Below, piece after piece: positions 8,845 to 16,230 of a DNA stretch of 30,826 nt; positions within the stretch are counted from its first letter, which is position 1, and every line of letters begins with the position of its first letter. The notes under the pieces are model-generated. The model was not told the origin of the DNA. It ran no database searches and worked only from the letters and a program-made list of their open reading frames with translations. This DNA comes from an uncultured Dialister sp. Lineage in GTDB: Bacteria > Bacillota > Negativicutes > Veillonellales > Dialisteraceae. The translations under genes were made by a program, and so were the position numbers. The stretch covers positions 1 to 30,826 of the forward strand of contig NZ_UQKJ01000013.1 in assembly GCF_900541605.1 (NCBI RefSeq), read 5' to 3'.

Positions 8845-10462
8845 GGTCCATCACCTCCCTGATAGTAACGCAGGGCTCTATCCCCATTTTTTCAGAAAAT
8901 TTCATCATCGGCGGAAGGGAAAGGCCCCCGGTCTCCATAAGTTTTCGATTGCTGAATATGGCATGGGGACTGCCGCGGGCGATAAACTGACCATCCTTCA
9001 GCACGAATATTTCCTGTGCCAGATCCGCAGCCAGTTCCATATCATGGGTGCAGATGAAAATAGTCCGTCCCATGGACGCCGCATAGCGGAGCATTTCCCG
9101 TATATCCATGAGGCTCTTCTGATCCTGTCCGGTGGTGGGCTCATCGAGAAGAAGGATGTCATTATCCTTCCTCGCCAGCATGGCCCCGAAAACCACCCGC
9201 AGCCGCTGCCCTTTGGACAGGGCCAGTGGAAAATCGTGGCGGTAATGGGCCACGTGGAGCTTGTGAAGAAGGGTATCCAGTTCTTCTTCCGTTATATCCC
9301 GGTTATTCCAGGTGAGCTCTTCTTCCACCGAGTCCGTCAGCAGCATGAGGTCCGCTTCCTGCCGCATGAACCCCACATGATGCCGTTCGTTGGAAGCCTT
9401 CTTCCCATGGATAAGGATTTCCCCCTCCGCAGGCTCTTCCAGACCGGCCAGAATATTGAGGAGCGTGGATTTTCCGGCGCCGTTGAATCCCATAAGTCCA
9501 TTGATGGTACCCTTCCGTATAGAAAAGGACAGGCCATGGAGGGTCTCCTCCGAAGTGCCGGGATAGGTGAAATGGATATTTCTCCCCTCCATTACCACCT
9601 CCCCCTCCTCCTTCCGGGGCGGGCAGTCCACGTGGGGAATAAAGGAAATCCCCTTTTCCCTGACCGCAGCCACCAGCTTTTCCATACTGTCCGTCACCGG
9701 ACGGATATGGAGCTTTCTGGACAGCTTTACGGGTTCCGGCTCCCGAAGACCGTAGACCGCCGTATCTTCGATTTCATTCCAGGCCTTTTCTGTGGGACCG
9801 TCATAAATGAAACGGCCTTCGCTCATGACACAGAGCCTGGGAAAGCGGGAAGCCAGCTCATTCACCCGGTGTTCCACCATGAGGATAGTCATGTGCTCCG
9901 ACCGATTCAGGGATGATAAAAGATCCAGAAAGTCTTTCACTCCCTGGGGATTCATCTGGCTCACCGGTTCATCAAGAATGAGAAGCTTCGGATGGGTGAC
10001 GAGGATGGACGCCAGCACCAGCCGCTGCCGCTGGCCGCCGGAAAGGGCGTGGATGCTCCTTTCCTCCATCCCCCCAAGTCCCACTTTGGAAAGGGCCGAT
10101 GATACTTCACGACGGATCACCGACTCCTCTTCTCCTCGATTTTCCAGGGCAAAAGCCACTTCATCACCTATGGTCATGGCAAAAAGCTGGTCATCCGGGG
10201 TCTGGTACACGGTGCCTGCATAGAGACCGATATCCTCTGCTGTCATGGATGAGGTATCCCGGCCGCAGAGGACAATGCGCCCCTGGCAGGAAACATCCTC
10301 CAAGAGCCCCGTAATGGCCTTGATGAGCGTCGACTTTCCGCAGCCCGAACGGCCGGCAATGAGTACCATTTCCCCCTCTTCTACCCGAAAGGATACGTGG
10401 GACAGGGTATCCTTCATTCTCGTCCCGTACCGGCAGGAAAAATCTTCCACCGATAGTATCAT
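8813..10462 (-). CDS. ECF transporter double ATPase (fused A/A')
   Basis: A 549-residue protein with two ABC ATPase domains in tandem, powering the importer. Domain 1 has Walker A GRSGCGKST (37-45), Q-loop VYQTPDDQLFA, signature LSGGQRQR (140-147) and Walker B LLILDEP (160-166). Domain 2 has Walker A GFNGAGKST (325-333), a modified signature LSKGQRLR (415-422) and Walker B ILLLDEP (436-442). The fused arrangement replaces the separate EcfA1/EcfA2 pair. The ATGA overlap with the S-like gene upstream and the 32-base overlap with the T gene downstream show a single operon. The degenerate second signature resembles the asymmetry of other ECF ATPase pairs. Confidence 0.9.
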   Translation of the reverse strand: MILSVEDFSCRYGTRMKDTLSHVSFRVEEGEMVLIAGRSGCGKSTLIKAITGLLEDVSCQGRIVLCGRDTSSMTAEDIGLYAGTVYQTPDDQLFAMTIGDEVAFALENRGEEESVIRREVSSALSKVGLGGMEERSIHALSGGQRQRLVLASILVTHPKLLILDEPVSQMNPQGVKDFLDLLSSLNRSEHMTILMVEHRVNELASRFPRLCVMSEGRFIYDGPTEKAWNEIEDTAVYGLREPEPVKLSRKLHIRPVTDSMEKLVAAVREKGISFIPHVDCPPRKEEGEVVMEGRNIHFTYPGTSEETLHGLSFSIRKGTINGLMGFNGAGKSTLLNILAGLEEPAEGEILIHGKKASNERHHVGFMRQEADLMLLTDSVEEELTWNNRDITEEELDTLLHKLHVAHYRHDFPLALSKGQRLRVVFGAMLARKDNDILLLDEPTTGQDQKSLMDIREMLRYAASMGRTIFICTHDMELAADLAQEIFVLKDGQFIARGSPHAIFSNRKLMETGGLSLPPMMKFSEKMGIEPCVTIREVMDHVLPADLRRK

Positions 10463-12093
10463 GATCCCATCACCTGCCTGAGCCGCCGTCCCGTCTTCCA
10501 GCCCAGGAAACTGCCCAGGCTGCTGTAGAGAAGGCCATTAATTACCATATAAAGACCGATGAACCAGTCCGCATAGTACATCCGGTAAAACAGCATGAGC
10601 TGCTGCATGTTGACAAACGTAAGTCCGGCATCACAGAGGCCCAGAAGGAAGGAAATAAAAATGCCGTAATTGCGGGAAATTTCCCTTCTCCTGTAAAAGG
10701 CGGCTCCATAGAGCACCCCTTCGATGACTACCATGGAAGCGGCGCAGAGGAGAATCCCCACCGGTGTCACCCGACCAAAAAGGATAGCCGACAGGAGCCA
10801 GCGAATCAGGTAAAACAGGGCGGCCACACCGGGCTTTCGGAAGAGAATGAGGAGCGCCATGAGGAGCAGGTACTGCACCACGCCGCTCAAAAGGCCCGTC
10901 ACCAGTCCCGAAAACGGTCCCAGCAGGACATGGAGGAAATCCCCCAGGAGTGTCACAGGCACCACCACGCCGCCGAAGGCCAGGGCTCCGAAAAGAGCTG
11001 TCGTAATATCGCCCCGGGCACCAATGGTGAGGATGCACCTCTTCAGGCGCCCCAGGGAAAGGAGCACTGCCAGAAGGCAGCACAGGGAAAATCCCAGTGC
11101 CACATAACCGATGCTCCGCCTTTTCACCACGGTCAGAGGGACTTCCATCATCCGGTCCGCCCCGCCATCATTGAGGGTGATCCGCAGGTTGTAATCTCCT
11201 TCATTGATAGAAAAGGGATCTGCATAGAGTGGAAATACCACCGTCTGCAGTTTGCCGCCGGTGAGGGAAAAAGAAATGTTCGTCCCTTCTGCGCTTCCTG
11301 CATCCTCATTCACGGCACCGCCTTCGGAAATGGAAATGAGCCCCTTCTTCACTTCTCCCGTTCCCCGGTCCACCAGCACCGCGGTCCCATGGACCGGCTT
11401 TTCATCGCCCTGGGGATTTCGGAGGTCCAAAAGCATGTAGGCCACGGGCCGGGATAAAAGACCGGTCCAGTCCGTGCTTTTCCCGCCGGTAAGCCGGGTC
11501 TTCATATTTTCCAGGGTCACATCGGGCACCACAATGGTATCCTTTTCCTGCCTGCTGTCAATTTCCCCGGACTCATCCACAGGAAGGGCGCTGCCCTGGA
11601 TATACCAGGATTCATGGGCCTTCTTCCTGCCTTCTTCTTTCTCCGCCACCGGTTCTCCCACGGTGAAGGGGATACTTTGGGACAAATGAAGGCCATCCCC
11701 ATCCACCGTGACATCCACCGCTTCACCGGAAGAAGTGACGGAACTGTCCGACAGGATAGGAATAGCCTCAAAGAGCTGGCCGAAATCGGCAGAAAGGGTC
11801 CAGTCCATATCCACCTGACGTCCTCCCCCTGAAACCACCCAGTGATCCCCGGGAAGGGCCTCATAGCCCGATGGCAGGGAAATATGGACAGACACCTTCC
11901 GCTCCACCGGCACATTGGCCTCCTCCAGGGAAACGTAAAGCATCTGGGTGCTCCCCGGGTGAACCTCCCCCTTCTCCGACGGAGAAAGGGTATAGGGGTA
12001 CTGCACATCGAGGCTTGCCGTCCCCTCCATACCATAGGCAGGGGAGAGAAAGGTGCACAGGGTAAAAAACAGAAAGAATAAAAATCGGATCAT
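10459..12093 (-). CDS. Probable ECF S component with large extracytoplasmic domain
   Basis: A 544-residue membrane protein. I start at ATG 12093 (MIRFLFFLFFTLCTFLSPAY): GAGG lies before it and it gives a classical signal peptide ending near residue 21; a longer frame upstream runs through a hairpin. Residues about 22-340 are predicted outside the membrane, beta-rich, without recognised domain. A helix follows at about 345-368, then a compact hydrophobic domain (about 380-544) of roughly six helices with the pattern GPFSGLVTGLL...RKPGVAALF...EGVLYG, which resembles YkoE-like S components of ECF importers. The gene heads the ECF operon and overlaps the ATPase gene by ATGA, which is where a substrate-binding protein is expected. 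A fused extracytoplasmic domain is unusual for S proteins, which are normally about 200 residues. S-component identity is inferred from context and partial pattern. Confidence 0.65.
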   Translation of the reverse strand: MIRFLFFLFFTLCTFLSPAYGMEGTASLDVQYPYTLSPSEKGEVHPGSTQMLYVSLEEANVPVERKVSVHISLPSGYEALPGDHWVVSGGGRQVDMDWTLSADFGQLFEAIPILSDSSVTSSGEAVDVTVDGDGLHLSQSIPFTVGEPVAEKEEGRKKAHESWYIQGSALPVDESGEIDSRQEKDTIVVPDVTLENMKTRLTGGKSTDWTGLLSRPVAYMLLDLRNPQGDEKPVHGTAVLVDRGTGEVKKGLISISEGGAVNEDAGSAEGTNISFSLTGGKLQTVVFPLYADPFSINEGDYNLRITLNDGGADRMMEVPLTVVKRRSIGYVALGFSLCCLLAVLLSLGRLKRCILTIGARGDITTALFGALAFGGVVVPVTLLGDFLHVLLGPFSGLVTGLLSGVVQYLLLMALLILFRKPGVAALFYLIRWLLSAILFGRVTPVGILLCAASMVVIEGVLYGAAFYRRREISRNYGIFISFLLGLCDAGLTFVNMQQLMLFYRMYYADWFIGLYMVINGLLYSSLGSFLGWKTGRRLRQVMGS

Positions 12094-12276
12094 AAGGACC
12101 TCAACAGAATAGGGCTGTGGACTACGCTCGAGGGGCATCCCTCGAGCGTATAGCCCCGCGTATAAATGGTTCATGGGGAGTTGTGGCTTCGACATCGCTT
12201 CACCCGTTGAAGCGGTTGGCGGGGCCTTATCGAAAAGACAAAGTCCATACCGAAAGCCGCTGCCTTTTTCACGGCA
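12094..12276 (-). promoter_or_regulatory. Structured leader of the ECF importer operon
   Basis: The 183 bases between the CsoR stop and the S-like start contain two clean hairpins on the minus strand: CGCTTCA-ACGGG-TGAAGCG and, 31 bases before the start codon, ACGCTCGAGGG-ATGC-CCCTCGAGCGT (12124-12149), whose stem is extended imperfectly by GGGGCTA/...AGCCCT. No U tract follows. I recognise no cobalamin, NiCo, thiamine or other known riboswitch consensus. It could be an unclassified cis-regulatory RNA or only a processing hairpin. Confidence 0.4.
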
Positions 12277-12552
12277 TCAGACAATATTTGAAAAGCGCTC
12301 TACGGCCTTCGCAAATTTAGCAATGGTTTCATCTGCATTTCCATGCTCGATACCATCCCGCACGCAGTGCTGCAGGTGCCCTTCCAGGATGATCTGCCCC
12401 ACCTTATGGAGGGCCGACTTGGCCGCGTTCACCTGGGTCAGGATATCTTCGCAGGGAATATCCTCATCGATCATGCGGTCAATCGCCTGTACCTGGCCAA
12501 CAATCTTCTTCAGCCTGCGATGCAGGTTTTCTTCATCCATACATTGTCTCAT
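12277..12552 (-). CDS. CsoR/RcnR/FrmR-family metal-sensing repressor
   Basis: A 91-residue all-helical DNA-binding repressor of the CsoR family; members release DNA on binding Cu(I), Ni/Co, persulfide or formaldehyde. The sensor residues C34, H59 and C63 have exactly the spacing of the CsoR Cys-His-Cys site (25 and 4 residues apart; motifs DIPCED and EGHLQHCV). An extra cysteine at residue 4 sits near where RcnR uses an N-terminal His for Ni/Co, so the metal cannot be assigned with confidence. GAAAGGAAAC precedes the ATG. It lies directly upstream of the ECF importer on the same strand and downstream of the chelatase genes, with an inverted repeat (12627-12647) in front, and is a good candidate regulator of the importer. 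Confidence 0.9.
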   Translation of the reverse strand: MRQCMDEENLHRRLKKIVGQVQAIDRMIDEDIPCEDILTQVNAAKSALHKVGQIILEGHLQHCVRDGIEHGNADETIAKFAKAVERFSNIV

Positions 12553-12626
12553 AGTTACTGTTTCCTTTCAAAAATGGAGCACAGGGTCATAGGATAATAA
12601 AAAGCGGCTCAAGGGAAACACCGTGA

Positions 12627-12647
12627 TACCGCAGGGCGGGTGCGGTA
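12627..12647. promoter_or_regulatory. Candidate operator upstream of the CsoR-family gene
   Basis: TACCGCA-GGGCGGG-TGCGGTA: 7-bp perfect arms around a G-rich centre, about 75 bases before the repressor ATG. CsoR/RcnR operators are typically AT-flanked G/C tracts with this kind of dyad, so autoregulation is plausible. Assigned by pattern only. Confidence 0.45.
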
Positions 12648-12784
12648 CACAGGTTACACAGCGCTGTGGAACATTTACCGGGCGGTTCCGCCGCAGGATA
12701 AAAGCTTGTGCCCCTATATAAGTGAATGCTGCACACCATCCCCTTACATGGAGTCCATTCCCCTTGAGTCACTTCAACAATCCA

Positions 12785-13027
12785 GGGAAGCACTGATTAA
12801 ATCGTTGTTCGATTATACTCTTGTATTTTCATGCAATACAAGGAATAATCCGACGCGAATAGCGAGCTATTTAAAGCAGCAGTCCTGCATAGGACTGCTG
12901 AGCCAAGGTAAGTTGGCGCTTTCTCTGCACATTAAAGCGCCTTCCTTTTATCCTTGGCCGGATTATGACGCAGTATTGCATGAAAATACATGTATAATCG
13001 GACTCTGCGAATTAATCAGCGCTTCCC
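12785..13027. mobile_element. MITE-like element, copy B
   Basis: Ends are GGGAAGCACTGATTAAATCG (left, from 12785) and GAATTAATCAGCGCTTCCC (right, to 13027). The centre shares GGAATAATCCGACGCGAATA, GCGAGCTATTTAA and GGATTATGACGCAGTATTGC with the other copies, plus a middle block absent from copy A with two perfect hairpins: CAGCAGTCCT-GCAT-AGGACTGCTG (12877-12900) and GGCGCTTT/AAAGCGCC. It ends 17 bases before the stop codon of the BchD-like gene. No protein is encoded. Together with the CsoR upstream region it accounts for the gene-free 12553-13044 stretch. Confidence 0.75.
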
Positions 13028-13044
13028 TAAACATTCAGGCCCAT

Positions 13045-14973
13045 TTACATATTTGCTGCAGTTCTCCAGATATGGAGCAGCTGGTCTTCGGAAATCTTGT
13101 CCACCTGGAAGTAGGATGCTCCCATGGCCTTGGCCAGTTTCTTCGCAAGGCCCAGCTTGATGAAGCCCGATTCCGTATCAATAACAGCTACCGGAATATT
13201 TCTGCGGCCGATGCGTTTCGCTTCTTCCAGGGCATCGGTGACCGGGTTCGTCCCCTTGTTCAGGGGGCTGGTAGCCCTGCCATCGGTGATGAGAATCATC
13301 ACGGGGTCCTGGTTCGCATCCTGCCGATAGAGCATATCCAGCACGTCTTCCGCCTTCAGGAGGCCTTTGGCCAGAGGCGTCTTTCCGCCGGTAGGCATGG
13401 TGGCCAGTTTCTTCTGGGCAAAATCCACGGACCGGGTCACCGGAAGGAGTACTTCCGCCTGGTTTTTGCGGAAAGCTACCATACCCACCCGGTCACGTTT
13501 CTGGTAAGCGTCCAGAAGGATTTTGAAAATGACGCCTTTTACGGTCTTCATCCGTTCCCTGGCCCCCATGGAGCCGCTGGCATCTACGACAAAGAGGAAA
13601 ATATTGCCTGTCCGTTTTTCCCGGATTTTGCTCCGGAGGTCATCCTTGCGAATCACCACGGCGCAGCCATTGGAAGGACGGGCTTTCTGGTAGGGCGCTG
13701 CGGCCCGGAGTGTGGCATCGAAAGCGATGTCGCTGGTCTTTGACTTCGGGATTTCTGCCCGTACGTAGCGGCCCTGCATGAGGTCCGTCATAGTGAGGCT
13801 CCGCTTTCCGCTGCCCTTCTTCGGCTTTCTATCCTTCGACGGTTCGATCCACATGGGCGGCAGATTCACATGGAGATCAGCGGCATCAATCCGTTCCCGG
13901 CTTTCTCCTTTAGGATTGGAAAATTTGGAATTTTCCGGATTGCTGTCCTGATTGCTGTCTTCTGAATCTTCGGTGTCCGTCTGCGGCGGTTGTGCTTCCG
14001 GAGGATGGCTGAAGGCATTCTCATCGGCCGGTTCATTCTGGGGCTGTTGCTGGTCTTCCTTATTTTCTTCCGGCTGCTGGGGCTCCTCCTCCGGCTGCTG
14101 CGGTTCCTGCTGCTCCTCTTCCGCCTTTCTCATGCGGTGGGGCAGGACAAATTCCGCTGCTTTTTCCAGATCCTTCGGAAGTACGTATTTTCTACCTTCC
14201 AGAGCCGCTTCCGCCCGGGCTGCCTCGATGAGGTAAATATCCGCCCGGTGGCCTGCCACGTGGGCCTTCAGGGTATATACGGCGGCCAGCTGGATCATGG
14301 CCGGCGATACTTCTACCGTCTTCAGTGCTTCCCTGGCATTTCTGACCTTCTCTTTCAGTTTCTCCGTCTCTTCCTGCCATTTTTCCCGGAAAGCGATGCC
14401 GTCCTTTTCAAAGTCCAGCACTCTCCGGATGATTTCCAGTCTCGTCTCGTCGTCAAAATCTTCATCGGTGGAGGCGAAAAGGCCGAACCGGTCGAGAGAA
14501 GAGGAAGACAGGGTACCGCTTTCCGGATTCATCACTGCCAGTACGGTAAAGGAGGTATCCCTCTGTTCCGAAAGGCCATCCCTTTCGAGACGGTACCCGC
14601 CGGCTTCCCTGATGTTCAGTACTGCGGAAAGAAGATCATCCCGCAGGAGATTTACATCGTCAATATAGATAATACCACCATCCGCTTCGTCAATCAGCCC
14701 GGGAAGGAGCTTCTTGTGACCGCTGCGGATTGCCTCTTCTGTATCAATGGAACCAAAGAGCCGATCCTCGGTGATGCTGATCGGAATTTCTACCCACGGT
14801 GCATCCACCAGTTCCCTGGCCGCCCGGACCAGGGTAGATTTACCGGTACCCTTTTCTCCTGAAATCAGGAGGCCGCCGGCAAAGGGATTCACCAGGGTAA
14901 GGAGGATAGCTTCTTTGGCCTTTTCCATTCCGCAGACAGCGGCAAATGGGAAAACATTACGCTTCATCGTCAA
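13045..14973 (-). CDS. Metal chelatase D subunit (BchD/ChlD-like AAA+ VWA protein)
   Basis: A 642-residue D-type subunit of a class I (ATP-dependent) chelatase, which bridges the AAA+ I ring and the large catalytic subunit. The AAA+ domain (about 1-280) has Walker A GEKGTGKST (39-47) and Walker B IIYIDDVNLL (101-110), both intact although many D subunits have lost them. A Glu/Gln/Pro-rich linker (about 283-357) follows, as in BchD. The C-terminal von Willebrand A domain (about 455-640) has the MIDAS motif DASGS at 464-468, with TPLAKGL and ITDGRA as further metal-site loops. The start overlaps the end of the BchI-like gene by 17 bases, so translation is coupled. No terminator was found; inverted-repeat element B follows immediately. 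An alternative start lies two codons later (MKRN). Confidence 0.9.
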   Translation of the reverse strand: MTMKRNVFPFAAVCGMEKAKEAILLTLVNPFAGGLLISGEKGTGKSTLVRAARELVDAPWVEIPISITEDRLFGSIDTEEAIRSGHKKLLPGLIDEADGGIIYIDDVNLLRDDLLSAVLNIREAGGYRLERDGLSEQRDTSFTVLAVMNPESGTLSSSSLDRFGLFASTDEDFDDETRLEIIRRVLDFEKDGIAFREKWQEETEKLKEKVRNAREALKTVEVSPAMIQLAAVYTLKAHVAGHRADIYLIEAARAEAALEGRKYVLPKDLEKAAEFVLPHRMRKAEEEQQEPQQPEEEPQQPEENKEDQQQPQNEPADENAFSHPPEAQPPQTDTEDSEDSNQDSNPENSKFSNPKGESRERIDAADLHVNLPPMWIEPSKDRKPKKGSGKRSLTMTDLMQGRYVRAEIPKSKTSDIAFDATLRAAAPYQKARPSNGCAVVIRKDDLRSKIREKRTGNIFLFVVDASGSMGARERMKTVKGVIFKILLDAYQKRDRVGMVAFRKNQAEVLLPVTRSVDFAQKKLATMPTGGKTPLAKGLLKAEDVLDMLYRQDANQDPVMILITDGRATSPLNKGTNPVTDALEEAKRIGRRNIPVAVIDTESGFIKLGLAKKLAKAMGASYFQVDKISEDQLLHIWRTAANM

Positions 14974-15985
14974 TGACCTTATCCACTTCCGACCAGTCCA
15001 GGGTCTGTTCCTCGAACGGACGGCGTCTCATACGATGTGGCAGGGCTAGTCTGGATGCTTCCCGGATATCTTCTTTTGTGACTTCCGTATGGCCTGCGAC
15101 GGCAGCAATGGTTTCTGCTGTCTTGATCAGTGTAATGTCGGCACGATGTCCATCGACACCGAGGGTAATGGAAATCTTCGCTGCCAGGAGAAGGATGTCA
15201 TTGGACACGGTAACCTGGGGCAGGAGTTTCATAGCTCTTTCGATGCGGCGGACTTCTTTGGCCTGTTCATCTTTCCACTGTTCCAGGAACGGTTCCGGAT
15301 CTGCTTCATAGGCAAGACGTCTCTTGATAATTTCCGCTCTCTTTTCCGGATCCTGTTCACCAACTACCTTGACGGACAGGGCAAAGCGGTCCAGAAGCTG
15401 GGGACGGATATCCCCTTCTTCCGGGTTCATGGTGCCTACGAGGGAGAAACGGGCCGGATGGGAATAGGAAATACCTTCCCGTTCTACCGTATTGATACCC
15501 ATAGCTGCGGAGTCCAGAAGCACATCTACCACGTGATCATCGAGCAGGTTGATTTCATCCACGTAGAGGATATTCCGGTTCGCATCAGCCAGGATGCCGG
15601 TTTCAAAAGAACGCTTGCCTTCACGGATAGCAGCTTCGATATCCAGTGTACCTACGACGCGGTCTTCGGTGGCACTGACCGGAAGTTCTACTACCTTCAT
15701 CGGCAGCATTTCCACCGGCGGCTCTTCATGGTCATACTTTTCATGGCATTCATCGCACCAGTTGGCCTTATCATCAGGATCATCGTGGAAACGGCACCCT
15801 TTGATGCACTTGCGGGGTGGCAGGAGATCGGCCAGCGCACGGACAGCGGTGGATTTGGCGGTACCTTTTTCACCCTGGATCAGTACGCCTCCCAGTTTCG
15901 GGTTAACCACGTTCAGGACCAGCGCTTTTTTCATGGTGTCCTGGCCAATGATGGCGGTAAATGGGAATGTTCCCTGTCTTTTCAT
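14957..15985 (-). CDS. Metal chelatase I subunit (BchI/ChlI-like AAA+ ATPase)
   Basis: A 342-residue AAA+ ATPase that forms the motor ring of a class I chelatase. Walker A GEKGTAKST is at 38-46, Walker B ILYVDEINLL at 139-148, and the sensor region reads SLVGTMNPEEGD with an arginine-bearing QLLDRF. Four cysteines (C60, C64, C77, C80; C-x3-C ... C-x2-C) lie in the insertion after helix 1 and look like a zinc or Fe-S site; similar cysteines occur in some BchI-like proteins outside phototrophs. I start at ATG 15985 because AAGGAGGAG lies 10 bases upstream and MKRQGTFPF matches the start of the paralogous D subunit (MKRNVFPF); 20 further upstream codons are unlikely. Co-transcribed with the D gene. 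Confidence 0.92.
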   Translation of the reverse strand: MKRQGTFPFTAIIGQDTMKKALVLNVVNPKLGGVLIQGEKGTAKSTAVRALADLLPPRKCIKGCRFHDDPDDKANWCDECHEKYDHEEPPVEMLPMKVVELPVSATEDRVVGTLDIEAAIREGKRSFETGILADANRNILYVDEINLLDDHVVDVLLDSAAMGINTVEREGISYSHPARFSLVGTMNPEEGDIRPQLLDRFALSVKVVGEQDPEKRAEIIKRRLAYEADPEPFLEQWKDEQAKEVRRIERAMKLLPQVTVSNDILLLAAKISITLGVDGHRADITLIKTAETIAAVAGHTEVTKEDIREASRLALPHRMRRRPFEEQTLDWSEVDKVIDDEA

Positions 15986-16054
15986 AATAAATAAACTCCT
16001 CCTTGCCGTATAAATGAAATAATGTGTATGTATATCAAACACCAATAAGTGAAT

Positions 16055-16230
16055 GAAACTAAAGGTTGTGGGTGAACGCTGCTTCGCTCGTTCACCAGAT
16101 TGAGAGCGCTTCGCGCCTGGGCATAAGGTGCATCAGGATGCGGGCTGCGGTCTTCGGCCAGTGCATGAGACCGTCAGGCAGAACCCTGACGCATTCACAG
16201 CCCTGACTGCAGACCGGTCCCCTTCTTTTC
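16055..16230. repeat. Family 2 repeat, copy 4, with tail repeat
   Basis: Left part AAACTAAAGGTTGTGGGTGA...TTCGCTCGTTCACC...GGGCATAAGGTGC matches copies at 6294 and 24858. The right part (about 16175-16225) contains TTCACAGCCCTGACTGCAGA, the tail repeat also at 1600-1645, and runs into the last codons of the radical SAM gene. This accounts for the gap between it and the BchI-like gene. Confidence 0.55.

Noticed and set aside
7972..12093. A standard cobalt importer (CbiMNQO)
   Set aside because: T and ATPase proteins resemble CbiQ/CbiO, but there is no CbiM or CbiN, and the S-like protein has a different build. Cobalt as substrate is not excluded.
12094..12276. Cobalamin riboswitch before the importer
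   Set aside because: I find no B12-box or other known aptamer consensus on the minus strand; only generic hairpins are visible.
12640..13743. A 367-codon plus-strand open frame
   Set aside because: The first part is repeat element B and the rest is antisense to the BchD-like gene.
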